Assembly: GCA_905250125.1 (NCBI GenBank)
Contig: CAJNOL010000558.1
Coordinates: forward strand, 59,882 to 123,881
Length of the DNA stretch: 64,000 nucleotides
Source: Rotaria sordida
Lineage: Eukaryota > Rotifera > Eurotatoria > Philodinida > Philodinidae
Direction: 5' to 3'
Shown: piece after piece, positions 12,988-24,619 of the stretch
Layout: each line of letters starts with the position of its first letter
How positions within the stretch are numbered: the first letter of the stretch is position 1
Translations under genes and position numbers: made by a program
The notes under the pieces: model-generated
What the model saw: only the letters and a program-made list of their open reading frames with translations
What the model was told of the DNA's origin: nothing
Databases searched by the model: none

Positions 12988-13164
12988 GGATACAAACTTA
13001 TAAACTATTTTGTTTTTGGTTTTATACCAAATTCAAAAAAACACCCTTACGACAAATACAAAATCTTCTTTACTCCATGAATCTTTCAAAAGATTTTGTG
13101 CTTTTCGTACGGATTTTTTTTGAGTTTGGTACGAAATCGAAAAAAAGTTTTCGAGTTTGTATCC
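12988..13164. repeat. imperfect inverted repeat (hairpin), arms about 78 bp
   Basis: Arm 12988-13067 starts GGATACAAACTT and ends CAAAATCTT. Arm 13090-13164 starts AAGATTTTGTG and ends GAGTTTGTATCC, its imperfect reverse complement. The loop is about 22 bp. A frame that runs through it on the plus strand is a by-product of the palindrome. Confidence 0.75.
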
Positions 13165-14084
13165 CTGCAAATATATTCATTCATTCTTCATTTCGTGTTG
13201 CGAATTTCTTTATCAACGAACATCAAAACTTTTCTTTTCTTTTCTTTTGTCTTCTTACCTTTCTTCCTATAGAAATAATTAAGTGTTTGTTTAATGAGGA
13301 ATCGAGACATCATAGAAGTTTCATACGGACTTGATTAATGTCTTTATCTATTATTCATGTAAAGTAATATTAAGAAAGAAGCAGTCTTCTGAATTTGATT
13401 TGTTTGTTGTTAAGTAATTAATTTTATTATTATCTTTCACTCGTTAAATTCAATTGAATGCTTATTTGCACAATCTCTATGGATATTATTCTCTGTGACG
13501 TTTCGAAAGGTTAAGCAGTTGTATTCAAATATGAAAATTGCAATACCCATTCATCCATCTCCCTTTTTCTTTGTCTTCCAGATAGACCAAAGTCTAATTT
13601 ACTCTGTTCTCACACATACTAATTACGTATTGATTCATTACACTCTTGCTACAAAATCTCGGTCAAACTATATACAAGCTGACAAGATGAGCCAGTCGTG
13701 CCAAATAATACCATCTCGCCGTAAGATAATACGTTGTATAAGTTGTATGATAACCCAAATTGGCATCACACCAGACGCATCCAGTGTAATTTTTTCTTTA
13801 GGCTGGACGATGTGTCAACATTATACTCTTATCTGAATGAATTACATTGCTGTCTAAACTTTTCTCAATCAGTATATAATGTGAGAAGAATAAAACTATG
13901 ACATTCACAAAACTGGATCGTCGATGATGTCAGATGCCATTCATTACTTTACAAGTGCAATCATTTATATGTTCTCTTTCTAAATCTATCAACAATAGCA
14001 AGCGATTTAAATTGCCCAAAAATGACTCGAACTCTATTTATTTGAACTTTTATTGATGTAGTTGTTAATTGGCAGAAACAAGCA

Positions 14085-15036
14085 TATACAGGTTGATTAC
14101 GTTATTTTTAATAGTTTTGTGCAGTTTGCTATATTTTTGTAAAACATTGGAGGTTTCCTATTTTGATACAGTTGGATAGAGCATACACTACTCTATCGAA
14201 CCACATAGTTTATATTTTCTTTTCTTTAGTTCTTCTCCAAAAAAATGATAAACCTCGAAAAGCAGTAAAAAAAACTTTTGCACGCACCATGGATGGGCAG
14301 GATAAATGGCTGCGTTTTGTGTTTTATTTTTACCTCATCTAAAACGTTTTATTAGAAAGCAAAATATACCAGAAGATGCTGCGTGAAAAGCTCTTCAATC
14401 TACAAGGTAATGCTTATTTTAATTGTACACTTTTTGTTTTCAAACAAGGAAAATTCCGTGCGACCAATTTTCACCGGTACAAAAAAATAATTTTTTTCTG
14501 CTGTCGTTTTCTAATTTCATATTTTTATCACCTGATATGTCTTCGTAAAAAAAAGCAAACTATATCAGAAGATACAGCGTGAAATGCTCTACAACTTACA
14601 CGATAAAGCTTATTGTACTTGTTCAAAAAAAAATATTCAGAAATGCTTTGGAACCAATTTTCCTCCTTTTTTGTCTAGATCGAAAACAAAATTTAAAACT
14701 ATAAAACAAGTGGTCTTGCATAAATTGTAGAGCTTTTCACGTTGCATCTTTTGGTGTATTTTGTTTTCTAATGAAATGTATTAGATGATGCAAAAGAATG
14801 CAAAGCATAGTCATTTATCCTGCCCATCCATAGTGCGTGCAAAAGTTTTTTTTACTGCTTTTCGAGATTTATCAATTTTTTTGGAGAAGAACTAAAGAAA
14901 AGAAAATGTAAACTATATGGTTCGATAGTGTAGTGGATGCTCTATCCAACTGTACCAAAATAAGAAACCTCCAATGTTTTACAAAAATATAGCAAACTAC
15001 ACAAAACTATTAAAAATAACGTAATCAACCTGTATA
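14085..15036. mobile_element. fold-back element, about 950 bp, with about 320-bp terminal inverted repeats
   Basis: The left end reads TATACAGGTTGATTACG and the right end is its exact reverse complement. The arms (about 14085-14405 and 14725-15036) stay largely complementary throughout, including the AGTAAAAAAAACTTTTGCA and GCCCATCCAT segments. TA dinucleotides at both tips suggest a TA target duplication, as for Tc1/mariner. The centre holds a diverged direct copy of the arm's inner edge (14359-14420 against 14554-14615). I found no transposase coding, so it is non-autonomous. Confidence 0.8.
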
Positions 15037-16411
15037 GTTATATTTGTTTGTAAATGCATTTACAGTTTTACGTGCTATCCATTGAAATACACAAGATTAT
15101 TCGCTTCTTATCATCATGAACTATATAAATAGATATCCTTTTCAGAATAATTATTTTTGTTAAAATGTGAGTGTACATTAAATGGTTTTTTAACTGTTAT
15201 CACAGTCTAATGATACGTTGATTTTCGAGATCGATTCTATATGGTGATTAATTAACTATATTCATATGCAGCATTAGTTTAAATGTACACTGTAATTTTT
15301 GAAGTACTTGAATAATCGATCAATATATTAGTTGAAATTACTTACGTATGACCTGTCTGATTCAAAATCGATCAATATATTGATTAAATTTTTCCATATG
15401 ACATTCACTAAGGATTAATGACACACCACAACAATTTAATTTTACAATAATATCTGCTATCGATCAACTTGATGCAATCATAAGGTATCATCAAATAAAA
15501 TCATTATTATTATTATTATTTAAAAATATCAATTCAACAAACGATAAATTCAAATAATTCTTATTTTGTTTAAAAATGACTTTCTTTTAAATTTCGAAGT
15601 CCGATTTCCCTCTGTTTTTTTTTTGTTTCGACGTTAATTCTATTTTTGCTTTGTTTCTGTTGTTGCTACCTCAATGATTCCCTTCTCGTATTTGTTTTTC
15701 TATTAATAAGTGTTTTCTTGTATTCTCTGTGCTTAATTTTGTAATGCAGAGTCCTGATGTACGCCGGCAAATCGCACTCTGAATTTCTATAATTCTTCTA
15801 ATAAAAGCACACTAATGTTATCATTCAATTGTTATTTAACTTTCGAGCTAGTCGATTGCTGACAAGCAAAAGCTGCGACTAGCAGCAGATTCAACTTGTC
15901 TTGTCTTCAAGAAATAGATTGATCTGTTTTCGATTGTTTTACATACACCTGCATCCACCTTTTCTGAGTAACTGCCTAATTCGAATTCGAAAATAAATGA
16001 AAATTTCGAAATCACATCAGTACCCGTGCCGCAAAAAGCACAAAATAAAATTTTATTTGAGTTATAGTTTATAATATGAGTAGAGTCTATCATCCTTTGA
16101 GAATCAGTTATGTAAATATCAAATCGTTACAAGTTTTCCACTTATTTTTGAATTCTCAGCTATTCATTCGTCGGTTCCCACAGCAAGTGTGACACTTCGT
16201 CTGTACGTTGTCGTGTATTTCCATGATGCTTATCACTCTCCTTGATAGCGATGGCCATATCTCATATCTCGGTTGTCATGATAAGTTCAGACTTCAAAAG
16301 GTCATTTCATTGTGGCAAATCATGTACTTTCCATAAGTTCTTTTGTTTCAGGAGAATCGTTTAATTTGAGCAAAACCATCCAATCGTTGGAAAATCGTAT
16401 GAGAGATCAAA
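15037..16411. other. intergenic; nothing recognised
   Basis: AT-rich with a short (TAT)n near 15505-15522. Contains only chance reading frames. Confidence 0.5.
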
Positions 16412-16780
16412 TGCCTTAGACATCCTCATGGTTACATGGATATAATGAAAGAGTTACTAGACCCGTTTCGGGATTTCAAAGATATCCTGCAATATTTCTT
16501 ACAAATGTGACGGAATTCTTTAGATCACCTGCAGCATTCTCTATACGTGGCACTGGTTTTCCTAGACAATTTATAGGATTTCGTAGATATGCTAGAGGAT
16601 TCCTCAGACATCCTACAGGATCGCTCAGTCATGATACAGGAGGCCTAAGGCATGCTTCTGAAGCTCTGGTACATCGTGCAAGGTTTCTACTCACGGAACA
16701 TGATAATTAAGACATTCTACAGGTTTCTCATGATGTGCTACGGGAGTCCCTACACGCCCTGTAGAATTACTTAGACATGT
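16412..16780 (+). repeat. decayed 21-bp tandem array, about 17 units
   Basis: The sequence divides into consecutive 21-base units with no register loss over about 357 bp. Examples are TCCTCAGACATCCTACAGGA and TTCGTAGATATGCTAGAGGA (unit minus its last base). The consensus is roughly TTCCTYAGACATCCTACAGG plus A or T. Units differ at many positions, so the array is old. A frame open through 16507-16710 simply reflects the 7-codon period. Confidence 0.8.
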
Positions 16781-18050
16781 TAATCATTTATTCAACATAT
16801 GTTGAACAGACCTTTACAACATATCATTTTCACTAAAAACTTTGCGATCATCTCAATAACATATAAGACACATCTGGTTTTTAAAAAATATCTCACTTAC
16901 TATACATTAAACATATCCAAGAGTATCTCAGTTTAAAATGTGTGTCACTGCTATATTACCCAAAAATCCTGCTTGATCAATTAAAGACTTCAAATACAAT
17001 GAAATATGCAAAAAAAAACATATTCAAAACTTCAACATAAAGTTCAAACAACTACAAACAATATTTTAAGATTGAAAAATGAAACATGAATTTTCTTCTG
17101 CACAATAATGTTTCACTTAAATGATTCGAATTATTATCACAAGTTTGAAGCCAAATGTACTAATTATACAAAAAAAGGCTCTCATTCCTTCTCATCAGTA
17201 AGATGAATTTTCAATTTTCATGATTTCAATAATGAAAGACTGATGAATATTGAAGACATAATATTCATCCTTGTCTTTAAAATACGATTGATACATTCTA
17301 TCTAATGTTGAACATCACAATGATTTGTTTTCATTGTTTCAATATCAACAAACAATCAAGATAGATGATTTAAAATTCATCAACAACACGACTTTTTTTT
17401 TCCTTTTCATTATTTTAATGATCAATGAAACTCTAATGACAACCGATTATTTTTGTCGTGAATGAAAGCTTTTTATTTGTATTATTTCTACGTTTCAAAT
17501 ACAATCAAACAGCAAGTTTATATAGAGTGTCAACACGATGTTTCTTATATTTTATCAATTTAAATAAAAAAATTATGACCCAAATAGAGAGATTATATTC
17601 ATCATCAATGCGATCTCTATACTCTGTCATTTAAATGATTGAAAAAAAATCATCAAAAGAGAAACGATTATAATGGTAAAAAGTCAAATTTTTTGTACTT
17701 CATCAATTCAATCATTCAATCATTATGGAATTAGTAGTGATCTTCTTCATGAACAAATCAAACCTATGTACGTACTTTCTCATTTCTATGATAAAAATAT
17801 TATGCGAATTGAAGAGTATTTATTTGACAAAAACAACAATACAAATTTATATTTTTTATTATTTTCATCATTTGAATAACTGAATGATAATGTAAATAGT
17901 AGAATTTTCATTGACCACAAGCCAAACTATCATACTATTTCACCTACTTAATGACGAAAATTTCACCTAAATAGTAAAGATTTTGTTTTTGTCAACAACA
18001 TCATTTTTTTCGTATATAATTATATACGACAGGACTTTTTTATTCATTAT
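16781..18050. other. intergenic; nothing recognised
   Basis: AT-rich sequence with short chance frames (for example at 17673-17879) but no domain, signal or splice evidence. Confidence 0.5.
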
Positions 18051-18518
18051 TCGAATAAAAGATGGTAGAAACAGCTATTATTTGTCAATTGAAAAGAAAA
18101 TGAGTCTCGACGGGTGTTACATAGTGATTATATTACTATGGCTTTATTTAGTGTTTTGTTCTTTATATTGTTTTTTTACGTCGTTGAATGAGCCATCACG
18201 ATAAATATATCTATACATATATGTGAGTGAGACATATTTTTAAATTTTCGATTATCGAGGTTGATTAGAGTTAGTCTTCGTACAACGAAGTCTCTATTCG
18301 TAATTATTACTCGAAAAGATTAAAATATAAATGTTCATATTGAATTTGAATTTGAGTTAAGGCTATATCTCGATAGCTTAGTCGGTAAAAGCGTCTGGTT
18401 CGCTACCAGTTGCGATACACTACCTGGGTTTGAACTCTCGTTGAGACTCATTTTCTTTTTTTTTGTATTTCATTCTTTTCGAGTGATGAATAATAGCCTT
18501 CTACCATCTTTTATTCGA
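18051..18518. repeat. inverted-repeat element enclosing a tRNA-like sequence
   Basis: Left arm 18051-18080 begins TCGAATAAAAGATGGTAGAA. The right arm 18491-18518 is its reverse complement apart from a 2-nt indel. Inside, 18091-18135 also resembles the reverse complement of the 3' half of the tRNA-like sequence at 18367-18447 (GAAAATGAGTCTC followed by CGACGGGTGTTAC). The unit is therefore a fold-back of tRNA-derived sequence. Confidence 0.65.
18367..18447 (+). tRNA. tRNA-like sequence, probably a pseudogene or SINE head (anticodon-loop CGC)
   Basis: TAGCTTAGTCGG is a good internal A box and GGGTTTGAACTC a near B box. D-stem GCTT/AAGC and anticodon arm CTGG-TTCGCTA-CCAG fold well, and the acceptor strands ATCTCGA and TTGAGAC pair with one mismatch and one wobble. 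A run of T follows at 18453, as a Pol III terminator would. The T-stem is poor and the variable region is too long (about 12 nt), so a working tRNA-Ala is unlikely. Confidence 0.4.
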
Positions 18519-20659
18519 AAAACAATTTTTTTTATCATACTAATAATTAGAATATTATGCAAATACAACAGTTTTTCGTGCACCAGAGTACAAACTTTTA
18601 TACTAATAGATTAAATTAACAAATTTATAATCGACATAGTAGAAACATTCTTTACCAACAACACGATTTTTTTTCAACATATAAATAGGTAGATTACGAT
18701 CGAAGCCGTAGAGATTTTATTTCATAACCATGCAAATATTAGTTTTTCATTACATCAATATTTGACGTATAAACGAAGCAATATAGGATGTTTTCGCCAG
18801 CAGCACACATGCTTTGTTCTTTATAACAATAATTTAAATTTTATTGATCAAAGAACGAAGTAACCAGACTCTTTCTGAGTTGATACTCGGCAACTCGACT
18901 CGACTCGATTCGAGTCTAGCATAGTCACAAGTTTTCTGACTCGTTTCGGTCTCTCGTATGAGTGTGCGTCTATCCCTTTCTCTCATACCTACAACACCCT
19001 GCTTAGCATCGGTTTTGTTGACGATCGAAAGTCACAAGGATATTTTTCACTGTATGATTACACGAGTAGGAAGAAATATTTTTTTTTGTTTCTACACATT
19101 CAATGTTACAGGTAAGTGGTCGGTTATGCTTCTTTGATCGATCTTAAAACGGATGCGATGCTTCTCTGCACACCATAGTGATTCAGTACTGTACATTGCT
19201 GAATTTTGACAGAGAAACACCACATAGACTTTGTTGACAATGTAAAGAAGTATAAAAAAAATCTTGATGTTCATATTTATTCTCTCATTTCATTAAACTC
19301 CGTCTGGCAAATATCAGAAGATAGGTACTGGAAAAGAGTTATATCTTTTTCACGTCAGAAGACATTGATTTGTGTTAAAATGCTTCATATAAAATCTATT
19401 TGTGAGCTCCAGGTCTTACGTCTAATCCTTTTTACTTGATGATGCCTTGCTCCTTGTGTAATGCCTCACTAACGAATTAACCGAAAATTCTTAAGCTTTC
19501 TAAATGAATAGATTTTGGATAGTGGAATCAAATTGACGCTCGACTAACGTTTCTGTAATGATTTCTCATATGAAAGACCAGTATCGTAGATAGAAATCTG
19601 CGGCACCAGTTCTAGTCTTGATGTTCACTGTTAAAATTGTCTTGTCTGTAGTATCCATTAGCCGTTTTTCAGAAAGGAGCAAAACAAAATAATGACTATT
19701 CATGGAAAATTTTTGACGAAAAATCGAATTGCGTTTGCTTGGTTTTGACTAAGGATTGACTATAATGGCAGAGTTTTACGATAATCAAAATCAAATTTTC
19801 ATTCTGAAGGATCGGAATCGTCAAATTTCTCATCAACTATTTTTGTGAAACACGATTGGTCATGAGTGTTGATTATATAGCGAGAAAAGTGCTCCCAAAT
19901 CCCCATTCTATAGACAGTGATATACAGATAGAGTCAACAATTTTTTGCAGTGTCACAATGATTGATGTGGTTAGTGCTTTCCTCAACAAAGGGAACAAAT
20001 GCAATGTGTTTGTTACTTTAAATCCGTAGGAATTATGCTAGAAACTTCTTTTGATGGTGATTACTCAACAAGATATCTTTGAAATCAAAATTTAGGTCCT
20101 TTATAATCTACCATTCGAGAGATATATTGTGCACAAAATGTGAAAAAGACTTTTTCCGAAGTTTCTGGCAATCATCACTGCTTACTAGATGTTCATCTGT
20201 TTGAATTAATTTCTTCTCGATGACTCCTTGGCTATATTATCTATTTACAGTAAAACTATCAAGCCAATCGCATCAGTCCTGTTTGAGATATAAATCTAAT
20301 GGCAATAGCATGAAAAGTTTTCAGCGTGATCCTTGTGATATCAAAATGTAGAACACAATGAATTTGTACAGGACATAAGCAAGAGTTCTACCCGCATGGA
20401 TCATATTAAGGTTGAGAGTCAGATAGACCATCATCTTCTGTCTGTCTGTCGGGGTATATAACACTGGATAGTTGTTTTTCATGTCTCTATTGCACTGAGG
20501 AAAAAATCTGAAAAATAATCAACCCTTGCACTTAAAAGAATTTTTCATAAACTCTTGATGAGGTTATGCCAATGACATATCCATCAAGGGTTTATGAGCC
20601 GAAGGGTAAGGGTATATGAAAATGAGAAGAGTATACAATTTTATTATTGAATGTTTTCA
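18519..20659. other. intergenic; nothing recognised
   Basis: Contains a small ACTCGACTCGATTCGAGTC palindromic patch near 18896-18916 and A/T-rich sequence. No convincing gene. Confidence 0.5.
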
Positions 20660-20985
20660 TCAGAAAGATTTATTATTCTACTCATAAGGGTAGATTATTC
20701 TATGATTTCAGCAAACGAGTTTATCATTCTACGAACAAGAGTAAATTATTTTACGATTCGATAAATAGAGTAGCTTACTCTACGACATTAGCCAAATGAT
20801 TCACTATTCTACCCAAAAGAATAAATTGTTCTACAATTTAAGAAAAAAGGTTTATTATTTTTCCGACACATTATTTTAAGTTTCATTAGAAGCGTTTATT
20901 ATTCTATATATAGAGGCAGATTACTTTACGTTTTCTTTGGAATAGTTTCTTATTTTAGGCACAATGGTAGATTATTTTACTGGTT
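20660..20985 (+). repeat. decayed tandem array, unit about 51 bp (about 7 copies)
   Basis: Successive copies contain GTTTATTATTCTAC, then a spacer, then GAGTARATTATTYTACGATT, e.g. starting near 20666, 20719, 20800, 20852, 20896 and 20940. The two half-units of about 25 bp resemble each other, so the 51-bp unit may itself be a dimer. Copies vary from about 30 to 53 bp. Confidence 0.65.
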
Positions 20986-22170
20986 TGTTTCGATATAGTC
21001 ATTCTGATAGTTGTCCAGCATTTTATGAGAGAAATAGAACACGACAATTTAGGTTAATTTTCTTTTCTTTATTTAGTTATCATGATGGTTCTCAAGCATC
21101 TCATCACAGACTCCGAATAAAATGGTTTAATTTGATTTTTTTCCTTCTTTGTTTCGGTATCCCCGCAGTTTTTAATAATATTATGCGAGAAATCGGATAA
21201 GTTACTTTAGTTAACTTTTCTTCTTCTTCGTATAGTTATCTTGAGAGCTGTAGCACATTTGATGCAACAAAGCCAATAAGTTAGCTTAGCTTTATTTTCC
21301 TCTAAATATTTACGGTAATAGTTTTTCTGCATCTTACAAGAGAAATTGAGAAAGTTAGTTTGGTTTACTTTTCTCTTCCTGTATGTAGCTTTCCTAATTG
21401 TTGGGATGCACTTTGTGAGGGAAATAGAATCAGAAAAATAACTCTACTTTTCTTGTCTTCAATGAGTTAATAAGACTATTGCCAAGCATTTAACTAGAAA
21501 AACTCGATAGATTACTTCACCTTTATTTTCTCGTCCTTCGTTTAGTTTTTCCGATTGTTGACATGCACTTGGTGAAAGAAATAGAATTAGAAGAATAACT
21601 TTCCTCTTTTTTTTTTATTTAGTTATTCCGATAACTGTTTAGCATTTTATTGAGAAAATCGAATAAGTTAGTTTAGTTCAGTTTTTCTTTCGTTATTGTC
21701 ATAGTTGTTCACGGCCTTAGGAAAGAAATCCAATAACGCTGCTCAGGTCACTCCTTTATTCTGTATGTAGTTCTGCTTACAGTTGATGAATATCTAATGA
21801 TTACAATGAAATAAGTTTGTTTACGTTTATTTTATTTGCGTCATTCACTTTCCAGATAGTTAATCAGCTTTTTGTGAATGAAAATATGTTAATAGAATTC
21901 ACTTTACTTTCATTTTTCTTGGTACAGTTATCGTGATAGTTTTTCACCATCTTTTGAGGAGAATCGATTAACTTATTTTACTCTAATTTTCTGAGTCTTG
22001 ATACATTTCTGCTGATAGTCATAGAACGTTTTATGAATGAAACAAGAAGATAATTTACTTTTTTCTTTTCTTCTCGTCATCTAGGTGCTTTTATATTTTT
22101 TGCAATATGTTGTGAGACGAGTGGAATGAAACAGTTCAGTTTTGTTGTGTTTTTGCACGCAGTCTTATGT
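20980..22170 (+). repeat. strongly decayed tandem array, unit about 78 bp (about 14-15 copies)
   Basis: Each unit follows the order TTTAGTTATCCTGATAGTTG, a block like CAGCATTTTATGAGAGAAAT, then (A)GAATAAGTTAGTTTAGTTTA and a pyrimidine-rich TTTTCTTYTTCG end. One clear unit is about 21617-21694. Copies are poorly conserved but keep their spacing for 1.2 kb. The array follows directly on the 51-bp array. No protein coding is supported in it. Confidence 0.75.
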
Positions 22171-23678
22171 GTTACTGCGTTTGAACAATGATCGAGTATT
22201 ATGGAATTTTCAACTGTTTTGGTAATTTAAGAATCTTTTCGATAACGTTCTCGTAAACTTTGTGTAGTTCATAAAATAAAGGCTTCCGTTTATCGCCTCG
22301 AAAGCTTCCTTTAGATTAGTGATCGCCTTGAACGCTTCTATATAGTGCTTCATATACTCTTTCATAAACTCCTGGTACGAATCATAATGCTCATGAACGT
22401 TCACAGATATCCATTTGATAATTAGTTTTATGATTATTCCAGGGTTGCCAAATCTCCTGATTTAGCCAGGAGACTCCTGGTTTTTAGACTTTTTTCCTGG
22501 CGAAAAAATTTCCTGGATCCAGGAGCTGGTTTTTATGATTTTCTCCTGGTATTTTAAAGAATTTTGTCACGTTTAATTGTAGTGATATTTTGAATCAATA
22601 AGATAAAGAAAAATAGAACTATCACACTATTTCATAGATGCAATATATAATGAGAAAACATGTCGTTTCTGCTTGTTATGCCTGATAACATGCGTTTATT
22701 TGTGAGCTTATCTTCTTGATGGTTAAAATGTACCTCATTTACAAAAACTAGTTTAGTTCTCTTTTTCTATATCAACCTAGAATGCTATTTGTGAATTGAC
22801 CTTCAGTCACATGAAAATTTTGTGGGCTGATAATAGAAACGATTTGAAGTACGATCTTATTGGCGCATAATTAGGAACTAAAATGAATAATCATGTCAGT
22901 TGTACAGAGTTCTATAATTATCCTTTAAATAATTCGGACCTATTGAAACAAATTCGATCCTCAGAAAAATATAGTCATGTTCATAGGTGGCGAAACGTTT
23001 TGGATCTAGGGTAGGCTCAACAATTTTTTCCAAGATTCGCACTAGAAAATTAAAAATATGGAGTAAGCCAATTTTTTTGATGCTATCATGATGAAACAAA
23101 GTTAGCATTTCTCATTTCGAACTTGTATTTTGTAATGTATGACGCTGATAGAGATAAGAAAAACATTTGCAACTTATGTGTCAAAAAAAGTGCATTTAAG
23201 AAAACATGTCGATGATTATCTTCATTGATTTTCAACTCTCGCAAGAATTGTTTTCCATCTGCTTTGCTGAAAAATCAACATAATGTCCAAGTAGCAGTGT
23301 TCACAAAACCGATATTAAATTATGAGTATTTTGACTGTGTTGAAAAGATTTTGTTTTGCGGAAATATTTTTCTATATTCATCGTTTTGTCGCTCCATTTC
23401 GTGTGGAAATGGGAACCCTATTAAGTATTGGTGTTTCCACATTTTTTTCTCGTATTTTCATATATATTCAGATATATTTATGTAACTGCTTATTATTTTT
23501 ACGTAACTAACCTACTATAGCTCCAATCATAATTATATTCTTTATTTGAAGTCGTGTCATAGTTATCCTAAAATCTAAAAATAAAACAGGAATATGAATT
23601 TCTGAAGTCTTACGGTTAGAGATATAAATCGACGAGCTGAGCCGCCGCTGTCAATGGGACAAAAAAATTAACAGTTTT
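22171..23678. other. intergenic up to the scaffold gap; one CCTGG-rich patch
   Basis: No gene is supported. The stretch 22440-22560 is rich in CTCCTGG/CCAGGAG in both orientations and starts CAGGGTTGCCAA, reminiscent of an hAT-type terminal repeat, but no matching second end is seen. Confidence 0.4.
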
Positions 23679-23778
23679 NNNNNNNNNNNNNNNNNNNNNN
23701 NNNNNNNNNNNNNNNNNNNNNNNNNNNNNNNNNNNNNNNNNNNNNNNNNNNNNNNNNNNNNNNNNNNNNNNNNNNNNN
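23679..23778. other. assembly gap (100 N)
   Basis: A run of exactly 100 N, so probably a scaffold gap of unknown size. It removes the 5' part of the coding region that begins at 23779. Confidence 0.95.
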
Positions 23779-24453
23779 TCAAGACAACTTGACGGACAAT
23801 TGTTACACTTTCAGTTCGATGCCTGTTTCTCTGACATAGATTCATGGGAGCAAGAGGAAATGGAGCATATTAAGCGAACAGCGAGTCTTATGCGACAAGA
23901 GATTATCGATGTCATTGGAGCACGCCTGCGTAGGGAAAGAGAAGAATTAAGTATGCTAACAGCTCAAATCAATGAGGTACATCAAAGAATGAAAGCTTTC
24001 GATGAAATTGATTTGGAACGATGGGAAGACTTCTTGAATCATCTCAAAAAGCTGGCAACATTCACAGTTACTCTCAAAAACATAGATAATGGGCTCGAAT
24101 TGCGAGTGACTGGAGAAAACGTGGGGAACGCCACATCGTTGGAAGATATTACTCGACATCCTAGAGGTCTTATACCAATCACTGTTTCACATTTTCAAAG
24201 CACTTATTATAATCGGGATAATCCTAGAATAGTGTCAACGACATTAAACAACTTCGGCGCTTCAAATAATGTACAGTCAAATGAAGCTCGAAGTTCGGAG
24301 GTGTCGGCAAACACCACGTCAGCTGCCAGGATCGAAGATACGGGACGTCACAATAATGAAAGACCAACAACTACATTGATTCGACCTAGGGCTGCTGAAA
24401 TTCCATTTGAAAATAGAAGTTTCTATCCTCTCCGATGGCGCGTTGACTCTTGA
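23779..24453 (+). CDS. B-box/coiled-coil protein, 3' part only (5' end lost in gap)
   Basis: The frame is open from the first base after the gap (SRQLDGQLLHFQFDACFSDI) to TGA at 24451-24453, 224 codons. The start is therefore not in the window, and an internal start should not be assumed. A helical stretch rich in Glu, Arg and Leu (about residues 15-90; WEQEEMEHIKRTASLMRQEI, then LRREREELSMLTAQI) predicts a coiled coil; a polar Ser/Thr/Asn-rich tail follows. The opening resembles the linker after the B-box of a family common in bdelloids, related in style to the gene at 8092 but clearly different in sequence. Base composition is more balanced than in neighbouring genes. Function unknown. Confidence 0.65.
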   Translation, partial: SRQLDGQLLHFQFDACFSDIDSWEQEEMEHIKRTASLMRQEIIDVIGARLRREREELSMLTAQINEVHQRMKAFDEIDLERWEDFLNHLKKLATFTVTLKNIDNGLELRVTGENVGNATSLEDITRHPRGLIPITVSHFQSTYYNRDNPRIVSTTLNNFGASNNVQSNEARSSEVSANTTSAARIEDTGRHNNERPTTTLIRPRAAEIPFENRSFYPLRWRVDS

Positions 24454-24619
24454 AAGTCATTAATGGAACGAACAATAAACTAGTTATAAGATATCATCTT
24501 TCCTATCCTGAAAAGCTAGGATCTAGAAACGATGATTAACTTATTTTGCCTAACTGTATGTGCATGTGTGTCTATTTGAAACACATTTTAAAAATAATTG
24601 TCTGTTTTATACGAAAAGT

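Larger units (their letters stand above)
12059..14084. other. no gene; one hairpin and one dispersed repeat
   Basis: Contains a dispersed sequence at about 12755-12945 that recurs in a long intron of the kinase gene (about 42515-42635), and the long hairpin at 12988-13164. The remaining reading frames are short and lack any recognisable feature. Confidence 0.5.

Noticed and set aside
12969-13334. 121-codon plus-strand frame
   Set aside because: It runs through the hairpin at 12988-13164, whose palindrome explains the open frame.
13495-13836. 113-codon plus-strand frame
   Set aside because: Mixed composition, no recognised motif, no splice context.
15848-16093. 81-codon minus-strand frame
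   Set aside because: No signal, domain or splice evidence; likely chance.
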